In this document: positions 57,553 through 64,000 of the stretch, one piece after another
Numbering within the stretch: position 1 is the first letter of the stretch
Layout of the letters: each line of letters begins with the position of its first letter
Assembly: GCA_963666965.1 (NCBI GenBank)
Contig: OY762939.1
Location: 1,302,001 to 1,366,000, forward strand
Length of the DNA: 64,000 nucleotides
Origin: Proruminimicrobium sp963666965
Lineage (GTDB): Bacteria > Elusimicrobiota > Endomicrobiia > Endomicrobiales > Endomicrobiaceae
Reading direction: 5' to 3'
Translations under genes and position numbers: made by a program
Notes under the pieces: model-generated
The model's input: only the letters and a program-made list of their open reading frames with translations
Databases searched by the model: none
Told to the model about the DNA's origin: nothing

Positions 57553-59097
57553 ATGAAAATATTTAATTATTTTGAAAATTTATCCCAAAAACATGCTATT
57601 TTTATAATAATACTGATAGCATGTTTTCATTTTATAAATACTTTAATCGTTTTAAAAACCAATAATTTTTATTCAGCTCCCGATGAATCGGTAACATGTA
57701 TTGTTGATATGTCACACTCTTTCTGTCAGGAATATACGCTTATATCTCTTTTACAAAATTTACAAATATCAGATTTTTTTCACTCTCTGGCTATCTACTG
57801 GAAACCGCCTCTTTATTTTTTGACGGCAATACCTTGGCTGTATTTTATAAACGATATACCTCTTTTTATAAGCCTGTTTAATTTTTTGGTATCATCAATA
57901 ACTTTATTTTCGGTATATGGCATACTTGCAAAATTACACTCGAAACAGGCCGGTTTAACGGCAGCCTTAACTCTGAGCTTATATCCTTTGTTTTTTAGTA
58001 TGCACCGCACATTTTTTATAGAAACATTGCTTGCAGCAGTTTTTGCATTATGCATATACATTATGATACTGTACCGCAATAAAAATATTTTTTACAGTCT
58101 GACCGCAGTATCGGCAATATCAGCAGGACTGCTTACGAAAGAGCAGTTTATAATATATATCCCTTTTCTGTTAATGTTTTCATTAAATAAAAAAAATATA
58201 AACATCTTCAATATTTTGTATATATTTTCATTAATGGCTGTTGCATCGGCGGCGGCTTATTTATTTTGGTATGCTTATCTTAACGATAATATTTTTGTTC
58301 ACTTAATAAATTATGCAAAAGAAAATCTTAATGCGGATTATTTTTTTTACTTTAAAGAATTATATTTTTTCGGCGCCTCTCAGCCTTTAGCATTGCTGTT
58401 TGCCGCAGCATCGTTATATTTTTTATTAAATAAAAAATATTATATCTGGTTTTTAACGCCTCTTATCTTATTGGCAATATTTTCTGTGTCCGGCAACAAA
58501 GTAACCAGACATATTTTTCCTGTTATCATATTTATGCCGGTTGTAATAACATTATTCTTGTTTGAAATTAAAAATGCATTCTTCAGAAAGACTTGCATTC
58601 TGCTGTTAATATTAACAATGACGCTGCAATTTTTCCTTATAAATTATTCTCAAATTCAATACTACAGAAAAGAAAAATTTAATATTTTCAATCATTTCAA
58701 AGGCATAAGTTTTGCTTTTTATTATCCCGAAGATACGACTTACAAGATGCAATATGACATGCTTAAAAATACGATACCGTCGTTATCTGCGGCAAATACG
58801 GCATTTATACAAGTTTTTACGCCTCTTGTTTTCAACTTTTTGATATTCCAAAAAGACAGAAACGCCGCTACATTTGATATATATACTTATAATTCATTAG
58901 AATCATTAAAAAACAATCATTCCCGCTATAAAAATGTGATTATAAGCGACAGGGATAAAATTACGTTTAATGAATTTGACATATGGTCAAAAAATACGCA
59001 ATTTCGCAAATGGCGAATATTGAATTTGTATAATCACGACAACGCAACAATATGGCTGTATGGTAATAAAACAGACAATGATACTAAAAAACCTTAA
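57553..59097 (+). CDS. GT39-like membrane glycosyltransferase, copy 1
   Basis: The 514-residue protein has about ten membrane helices and a short C-terminal soluble part (about 390-514). The first periplasmic loop has YSAPDESVTC with the acidic pair typical of GT-C (PMT/ArnT) enzymes, and WKPPLYFLTAIPWLYF matches their second loop. Such enzymes transfer sugars from polyprenyl phosphates to lipids or proteins. Donor and acceptor cannot be inferred. The ATG overlaps a TATAAT and lacks a clear ribosome-binding site. It directly precedes a second related gene. Confidence 0.75.
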   Translation: MKIFNYFENLSQKHAIFIIILIACFHFINTLIVLKTNNFYSAPDESVTCIVDMSHSFCQEYTLISLLQNLQISDFFHSLAIYWKPPLYFLTAIPWLYFINDIPLFISLFNFLVSSITLFSVYGILAKLHSKQAGLTAALTLSLYPLFFSMHRTFFIETLLAAVFALCIYIMILYRNKNIFYSLTAVSAISAGLLTKEQFIIYIPFLLMFSLNKKNINIFNILYIFSLMAVASAAAYLFWYAYLNDNIFVHLINYAKENLNADYFFYFKELYFFGASQPLALLFAAASLYFLLNKKYYIWFLTPLILLAIFSVSGNKVTRHIFPVIIFMPVVITLFLFEIKNAFFRKTCILLLILTMTLQFFLINYSQIQYYRKEKFNIFNHFKGISFAFYYPEDTTYKMQYDMLKNTIPSLSAANTAFIQVFTPLVFNFLIFQKDRNAATFDIYTYNSLESLKNNHSRYKNVIISDRDKITFNEFDIWSKNTQFRKWRILNLYNHDNATIWLYGNKTDNDTKKP

Positions 59098-59098
59098 T

Positions 59099-60487
59099 AT
59101 GCCGGCAGAAAAAATTCCTGCAAAATACATTGTTTTAGGATGCGCATTTGCGTCTTTTTGCATCAGTTTCTATTATTCAGGCGTATCTTTATGGGCTGAT
59201 GAACTTTTCAGCGTAGCAAAAACAAATCCAAGTATTTCTTTGTATGAGGTTATTAAAGGAGCCTCCCTATATGATTCATGGCCTCCCTTATACTATATTC
59301 TTCTGCATTACATGCAAATTGCATTTGGAAATGCCGAACAAACAGTCAGACTTATATCCATAGCCGCAAATGTTTTATGTATTCCTGCCGTATATTTACT
59401 GTCTTTAAAATTATATTCAAAAAAAGAAGCTTTGCTGTCATGTATATTTTTTTCTTTGTCTCCGTTTGCTCTGTCATACAGCGTTGAGGCAAGGGGATAT
59501 TCTCTTTTTCTTTTGTTTTCCGTATATTCAATGTATTTTTTAATAAAATTCATTGATGAAAACAAAAACAATAAAATCACATTGTTGTCTTATTTCATAT
59601 TTGCTTTGCTCTGTTCTTTAACACATTATTTTGGATTGATACTGGTAATTTTTCAATTGATATATCTATATAAATTTAATGCCAAAAAAAATTATTTCTT
59701 TTATTTCTCAGCCGCAATATTTCTTTGTCTGCTTTTTATTTACCCTGCATTACACTTTGACAAACTGTATTTCAAGCAGCAGATTTTTCAGCACAATGCT
59801 ATATTTGCTTCAGATACTCTAAACAGAAATTTTTTTATAGTAAAAGAATTATTGCCTGATCTTTTGAACAGTTTTGAAATGCAAATTTTGTTTTATTTTG
59901 CACTTGTATATCATATTTTCAAAATAAAAAATAAAAGCAATATATACGTTATGTTTTTTATGCTAATGCCTGTTTTTTTTGTCAATTTATACGCTTATTT
60001 ATTTATGTCTTTTTTACATTCCAGGTATTTTATATTTTTACTGCCATTAGTTTACATAATGACTGCTCATTTTTTGTGCGATATTTTAAAAAAATATTAT
60101 CCGGTTGCATTATTATTTGTTATATCAATAACTGCAGTTCAATTCATCGAGTTTAAAAATTTTAAAATATCATATGACGACAGAAACAATGTCATATTTA
60201 TAAAGAATAACCTGCTCCAGCCCGATACATTCGTGGCACACTCAAAATCATATTATATTGATTATTATTTCAAAAAATTTGACTGCAAAATCAAAAGAAT
60301 CACATTTTTTAAAATATCAGAACTTAAAAAAACCGTTACAATTCTGTTAAACTCAAAAAAAGATGTTTATGTCTTATACCCGTTTAAACCCGGCCGGGCT
60401 GATATGCCTGTTGATTTTAACTTTATAAAAATTAACGATAAATTATACAAACTTGAAGCAAAAACCGACAAAAAAGAACTCAGCTAA
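59099..60487 (+). CDS. GT39-like membrane glycosyltransferase, copy 2
   Basis: The 462-residue polytopic protein has the GT39/PMT_2 pattern: SLWADELFSVAKT in the first loop (the D-E pair), SWPPLYYILLHYMQIAFGNAE and RLISIAANVLCIPAVYLL. About ten helices follow and a C-terminal globular tail of about 95 residues. I start it at ATG 59099, two bases after the previous stop; ATG 59078 and the codon at 59060 are possible but lie inside the previous gene and add no homologous residues. Followed by a strong terminator. Confidence 0.8.
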   Translation: MPAEKIPAKYIVLGCAFASFCISFYYSGVSLWADELFSVAKTNPSISLYEVIKGASLYDSWPPLYYILLHYMQIAFGNAEQTVRLISIAANVLCIPAVYLLSLKLYSKKEALLSCIFFSLSPFALSYSVEARGYSLFLLFSVYSMYFLIKFIDENKNNKITLLSYFIFALLCSLTHYFGLILVIFQLIYLYKFNAKKNYFFYFSAAIFLCLLFIYPALHFDKLYFKQQIFQHNAIFASDTLNRNFFIVKELLPDLLNSFEMQILFYFALVYHIFKIKNKSNIYVMFFMLMPVFFVNLYAYLFMSFLHSRYFIFLLPLVYIMTAHFLCDILKKYYPVALLFVISITAVQFIEFKNFKISYDDRNNVIFIKNNLLQPDTFVAHSKSYYIDYYFKKFDCKIKRITFFKISELKKTVTILLNSKKDVYVLYPFKPGRADMPVDFNFIKINDKLYKLEAKTDKKELS

Positions 60488-60509
60488 ACGATAAAAAGAC
60501 ATCAATTAC

Positions 60510-60547
60510 AGAAAATACAATATTTTATTGTATTTTCTATCTTTTTT
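60510..60547 (+). terminator. Intrinsic terminator after the GT39-like pair
   Basis: AGAAAATACAAT (60510-60521) and ATTGTATTTTCT (60527-60538) pair exactly, then six T residues at 60542-60547. Confidence 0.88.
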
Positions 60548-60594
60548 GCTTTTTAAAAAACAAGATTTGCCTTGTATTTAAAATATATTTTACA

Positions 60595-60623
60595 TTGACA
60601 ACAAAAGTATATAATAGTAAAAT
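60595..60623 (+). promoter_or_regulatory. Promoter of tig-clpP-clpX-lon
   Basis: A perfect TTGACA (60595-60600) and TAAAAT (60618-60623), 17-base spacer. Leader to the tig ATG is about 67 bases and ends with an AGAGGGG ribosome-binding site. No inverted repeat resembling a CIRCE or other heat-shock operator is seen. Confidence 0.78.
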
Positions 60624-60696
60624 AAGAAAGTTATATTTAACCTGTAAATCCGACAAGAAATAATGTAATAAAAAATATAAATACAGAGGGGATAAA

Positions 60697-62010
60697 ATGA
60701 GTACTCAAAAATGCGAATTTCAATCTAAAGTTTTGGAAAAAAAACCGTGCAGTCTTGTTATGGAAGTTGAAATACCTGTGTCTCAGACAGATGCCGAACT
60801 TGTAAACGTATACCAGTCTATACAGTCTGAAGCAAAAATACCCGGATTCAGAGCGGGTAAAGTGCCGATGGAGCTTATAAAAAAAGAATACGTTGGAATT
60901 GCAAGAGAAAAATTAGTTGAAAATATGATCAAAAAAACAGTTTTTTCAGCTCTTGAAAAGGAAAATTTTTCTCCTATAGATATGCCGGCCGTAAAAGACA
61001 TAACGTTTGATGAAGGCAAAAATCTTAAATATGTTTTTGAAGCTGAATGTCATCCTGAAATTAAAGTGAAAGATTATAAAGGCATAACTGTAAAAAAAGA
61101 AAAATTAAGAGTCACCGACGCAAATATTACCGACAGCGTAAATGTCATGCTTGACAGAAACGCAAAACTGGTTGTCTCTTCAGACGGCAAAGTTAAAAAT
61201 GACAGTTTTGCTATAGTTAATTATGAAGGTTTTTGCGACGGAGAAGCTGTAAAAGAAATAAAAGCTTCAGAACATATGATCGATTTGGGAGCTGAAAATA
61301 CTCTTAAAGGGTTTAAAGCACTTGCGGGATTGCAAAAAGGAGACTCTAAAGATATTGAAATAGAATATCCTGCGGATTATCCAAACAAAACGCTTGCCGG
61401 CAAGAAAGTCATATTTAAAACTACAGTCGTTGAAGTTAAGGAAAAACAGCTTCCTGAACTTAATGATGATTTCGCAAAAGATATGGGCCTTGAAAATCTT
61501 GAAGATTTAAAAAAGAAACTTAAAGAGTCTATTGAACAGGAAGAAACCAGAAGACAAAATACAGAAGTAGAGAAACAGATTGTCGAACATCTTTTGAATG
61601 CAAATAAATTTGATGTTCCTGTCTCAATGATTGAACAGCAGAAAGAATATTTAACAAACAGAATGTCTGATTATATGAAGAACCAGGGTGCTCCTGAAGA
61701 TTTTATAAAAAAACAAATTGAGGCAAATAAGGACAAATACGCAGATGAAGCAGAAAAGAATGTAAGACTTTCTTATATTCTTAACGCTGTTTATTCTGAA
61801 GAAAAACTTGAAGTTTCAGAACAGGATCTTGAAGCCGAAAAACAAAAAATGTTTGAGTCAAATCCTACAAGAAAGGAAGAAGTTGAAAAATATTTTACGG
61901 AACATAAAAATACTATATCGGCTTCTCTTAAAGAAGAAAAACTTTTTAAATTCCTTCTTGATAATTCAAAAATTACTGAAACTGAAAAAGATATGCCGGT
62001 AAAAAAATAA
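60697..62010 (+). CDS. tig: Trigger factor
   Basis: The 437-residue ribosome-associated chaperone shields nascent chains. It has the ribosome-binding signature IPGFRAGKVPMELIKKEY, the FKBP-type PPIase domain (about 160-240: FAIVNYEGFCDGEAV, GLQKGDSKDIEIEYPADYP) and the helical C-terminal chaperone arms. Length is standard. It heads the tig-clpP-clpX-lon operon, the common arrangement for proteostasis genes. Confidence 0.96.
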   Translation: MSTQKCEFQSKVLEKKPCSLVMEVEIPVSQTDAELVNVYQSIQSEAKIPGFRAGKVPMELIKKEYVGIAREKLVENMIKKTVFSALEKENFSPIDMPAVKDITFDEGKNLKYVFEAECHPEIKVKDYKGITVKKEKLRVTDANITDSVNVMLDRNAKLVVSSDGKVKNDSFAIVNYEGFCDGEAVKEIKASEHMIDLGAENTLKGFKALAGLQKGDSKDIEIEYPADYPNKTLAGKKVIFKTTVVEVKEKQLPELNDDFAKDMGLENLEDLKKKLKESIEQEETRRQNTEVEKQIVEHLLNANKFDVPVSMIEQQKEYLTNRMSDYMKNQGAPEDFIKKQIEANKDKYADEAEKNVRLSYILNAVYSEEKLEVSEQDLEAEKQKMFESNPTRKEEVEKYFTEHKNTISASLKEEKLFKFLLDNSKITETEKDMPVKK

Positions 62011-62025
62011 CCGGGAGGATTTAAA

Positions 62026-62634
62026 ATGCCTAATTTTATACCCACGGTAATTGACAAAAGCGGAAACACTTCGGTAGGCTACGATATTTATTCCAGACTT
62101 CTCAAAGACAGAGTAATTTTTGTCGGCGGACACGAAGGATCCGTTACTACAGATTCGGCAAACGCACTTATCGCACAACTTCTGTTTTTAGATGCTGAAG
62201 ATAACACTAAAGATATCAATCTTTATATAAATTGTCCGGGAGGAATGGTTACTGCCGGTCTTGCCGTTTACGACACAATGCAGTATATAAAAAGCCCTAT
62301 TACTACCATATGTATGGGAATGGCTATGTCATTTGGAGCGGTTCTTCTTGCAGCCGGCACAAAAGGCAAACGCTACGCTTTGCAGCATTCAAGAATTATG
62401 ATACACCAGCCTCTTATTTACGGAGGCGGTATTTCAGGAACAGTTTCAGATATTGATATTGAAACAAAAGAACTTGTTCTGACAAAAGAAAAACTTTCGG
62501 CTATAATAGCTGATCATACCGGACAGTCTACAGAAAAAGTAAAAGCAGACACCGAAAGAAATTATTATATGTCAGCTCAGGAAGCAAAAGAATACGGCAT
62601 AATTGATGAAGTTATAATACCGGGGAAAATGTAA
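62026..62634 (+). CDS. clpP: ATP-dependent Clp protease proteolytic subunit with Ser-His-Asn triad
   Basis: The 202-residue peptidase forms the ClpP barrel. It keeps NCPGGMVTAGLAVYDTMQYI, the nucleophile S102 in GMAMSFGAV, H127 in RIMIHQPL, and the handle helix. Where the catalytic Asp sits in most ClpP (ERD of TERDRFLS), it has TERNYYMS, so N179 replaces Asp; there are also three extra residues in the handle region (IYGGGISGTVSDI). L. monocytogenes ClpP1 is also Asn-type. The motif GQAASMG is changed to GMAMSFG. It may need a partner ClpP or an activated ring. It lies between tig and clpX. Confidence 0.94.
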   Translation: MPNFIPTVIDKSGNTSVGYDIYSRLLKDRVIFVGGHEGSVTTDSANALIAQLLFLDAEDNTKDINLYINCPGGMVTAGLAVYDTMQYIKSPITTICMGMAMSFGAVLLAAGTKGKRYALQHSRIMIHQPLIYGGGISGTVSDIDIETKELVLTKEKLSAIIADHTGQSTEKVKADTERNYYMSAQEAKEYGIIDEVIIPGKM

Positions 62635-62635
62635 G

Positions 62636-63895
62636 ATGGAAAAAGATAAAGACACTGAATTAAAATGTTTGTTCTGCGGCAAGCCAAAATCAAAAGGAAA
62701 AAGATTTGTAGGAGGCGGCGGCACGATAGTTTGTTCGGACTGCATAAAAAGTTCAAATGAAATTTTAAACCGTCTTGAACAATCCGAAACCGTATCGTCT
62801 TTCAAAAAAGTTCCAAAACCTAAGGAAATCAAAAGTTTTCTCGACGGATATGTAATCGGACAGGAACAGGCAAAAAAAGTTCTTTCAGTTGCGGTATACA
62901 ATCATTACAAAAGAATAGAAAACTCATTATCAAATGAAAATGACGTTGAACTTCAAAAATCGAATGTTCTTCTCATAGGACCTACCGGAACAGGAAAAAC
63001 TCTTATTGCCCAGACGCTTGCAAAAATGCTTGATGTGCCCTTTGCAATAACTGACGCTACTACCTTAACCGAAGCCGGTTACGTAGGAGAAGATGTTGAA
63101 AATATTCTTTTAAGACTTTTGCAAAATGCGAATTTTGACGTAAAAAAAGCGCAGAGAGGAATAATTTATATAGATGAAATAGATAAAATTTCAAGAAAAT
63201 CGGAAACTCCCAGCATAACAAGAGACGTATCGGGAGAAGGTGTGCAGCAGGCTTTATTAAAAATAATAGAAGGCACTATTGCTAATGTTCCTCCGCAGGG
63301 AGGGAGAAAACATCCCCAGCAGGAGTGCATACAGATAGATACGACCAATATTTTATTTATCTGCGGCGGCGCTTTTGACGGTCTTGAAAAAATAATAGAA
63401 ACAAGAATGAATAAAAAAGTCGTAGGTTTTTTAAATGCAAATGAATCTTTGAATAACGAAGAAAAACTTAAAAACAAAGATAAAATATTTTCAAACGTTG
63501 AAACTCAGGATTTGATTAAATACGGACTGATTCCGGAACTTGTCGGAAGACTTCCCGTAATATCGACTCTTGCGCATTTGACTGTTGATGATTTTGTCCA
63601 CATTCTTACGGAACCTAAAAATTCTCTTGTTAAACAGTATACAAAAATTTTTAAAAACGAAGGGATTGAGCTTGTTTTTGAAAAAAATGCTCTTCGTGAA
63701 ATTTCATCTATGGCAATCAAAAGAAAATCGGGAGCCAGAGGTTTAAGATCAATGATTGAGAATATACTCATGGAAACGATGTTTGATAAATTTCAGGAAA
63801 ATACTATAATAAAGTGCATCGTTGATACCGACACCGTCAGTAAAAATACGCAGCCTAAATGCGTTTACGCAAACGGTTCAAAGGAGATTGCATGA
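62636..63895 (+). CDS. clpX: ATP-dependent Clp protease ATP-binding subunit ClpX
   Basis: The 419-residue AAA+ unfoldase feeds substrates to ClpP. It has the four-Cys zinc-binding domain (CLFC and CSDC), Walker A GPTGTGKTLIAQTLA, pore loop GYVGEDVENIL, Walker B IIYIDEIDKIS, the sensor region PELVGRLPVISTL and the ClpP-docking loop as KKVVGFLNANES (VGF in place of IGF). Docking is thus kept, so it should bind the Asn-type ClpP. Overlaps lon by 4 bases. Confidence 0.97.
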   Translation: MEKDKDTELKCLFCGKPKSKGKRFVGGGGTIVCSDCIKSSNEILNRLEQSETVSSFKKVPKPKEIKSFLDGYVIGQEQAKKVLSVAVYNHYKRIENSLSNENDVELQKSNVLLIGPTGTGKTLIAQTLAKMLDVPFAITDATTLTEAGYVGEDVENILLRLLQNANFDVKKAQRGIIYIDEIDKISRKSETPSITRDVSGEGVQQALLKIIEGTIANVPPQGGRKHPQQECIQIDTTNILFICGGAFDGLEKIIETRMNKKVVGFLNANESLNNEEKLKNKDKIFSNVETQDLIKYGLIPELVGRLPVISTLAHLTVDDFVHILTEPKNSLVKQYTKIFKNEGIELVFEKNALREISSMAIKRKSGARGLRSMIENILMETMFDKFQENTIIKCIVDTDTVSKNTQPKCVYANGSKEIA

Positions 63896-64000
63896 GCGAA
63901 TTAGACAAAGTATCAAGTGAAGGCAATTTGAAAGACATTCCAAAAATGCTGCCAATGCTGCCGGTAAGAGATATCGTTGTTTTCCCGGCGATGGTTCTTC
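63892..64000 (+). CDS. lon: Lon protease, N-terminal fragment (cut by window end)
   Basis: ATG at 63892 overlaps the clpX stop (ATGA). The visible 36 residues end with MLPMLPVRDIVVFPAMVL, the start of the Lon substrate-binding domain. The clpP-clpX-lon order is standard. The reading frame continues past the window. Confidence 0.9.
   Translation, partial: MSELDKVSSEGNLKDIPKMLPMLPVRDIVVFPAMVL

Noticed and set aside
60610..60615. TATAAT before tig as the -10 box
   Set aside because: Only 9 bases from TTGACA; TAAAAT at 60618 has the correct 17-base spacing.
1..64000. CRISPR array, prophage, IS element or rRNA operon
   Set aside because: No regularly spaced repeats, no transposase, integrase or phage structural genes, and no rRNA sequence seen on either strand.

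Overview
The window is AT-rich, gene-dense bacterial chromosome with a diderm (Gram-negative) gene set: an LptE-like lipoprotein, PorV/PorQ-type outer-membrane protein, RseP, UppS/CdsA/MurJ and the DXP isoprenoid pathway. Two type IV pilin paralogues, a PorV-like protein beside an M6 protease with a sorting-type C-terminal domain, tRNAs without encoded CCA and strong AGA/ATA/AAA codon use suggest Elusimicrobiota (Endomicrobium-like). That assignment is inference from general character; no rRNA gene is present to test it. No gene-free stretch exceeds about 210 bases.

Layout. 1-5702 (minus): an operon reading leftward, with a TPR membrane protein, a small exported protein, rmuC, a peptide-binding lipoprotein and the start of another exported protein. 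5703-20439 (plus): metF, the PorV-like protein, the M6 protease, a sugar-ABC ATPase, an exported nitroreductase, ispA-dxs-tlyA, a B12-binding radical SAM protein, leuS-lptE, then a small foreign-looking nuclease gene flanked by inverted palindromic repeats that separates lptE from holA. 21460-24677 (minus): a shortened uvrC, murJ, rpsT. 24831-37560 (plus): phoH-type ATPase, PHP phosphoesterase, RecB-like/DUF2779 nuclease, the nucleotide run pyrD-pyrF-pyrE-purM-purN-purB, a very large phosphorylase-like protein and tcdA. 37563-42330 (minus): two GGDEF proteins with an exported protein, and two type IV pilin genes with matching promoters.

42462-64000 (plus) is the information-processing core. 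A consensus promoter followed at once by a terminator-like hairpin leads into tRNA-Tyr, tRNA-Gly, tRNA-Thr, tuf, rpmG, tRNA-Trp, secE, nusG, rplK and rplA. The usual rplJ-rplL-rpoB continuation is missing; argF and a glycosyltransferase-phosphatase fusion follow. Then come rpsB-tsf-pyrH-frr, a 2[4Fe-4S] ferredoxin, uppS-cdsA-dxr-rseP-ispG-greA, two GT39-like membrane proteins, and tig-clpP-clpX-lon (lon cut by the window end).

Main points for a second look: an EF-Tu whose otherwise near-universal switch I sequence is replaced and lengthened; a ClpP with Asn where the catalytic Asp normally sits; a 23S-rRNA-like L1 binding site between rplK and rplA; near-leaderless promoter-to-ATG spacing at metF, pyrD, murJ and the gene at 40826; the repeat-flanked nuclease islet; and the PorV/M6-protease pair that resembles type IX secretion components.
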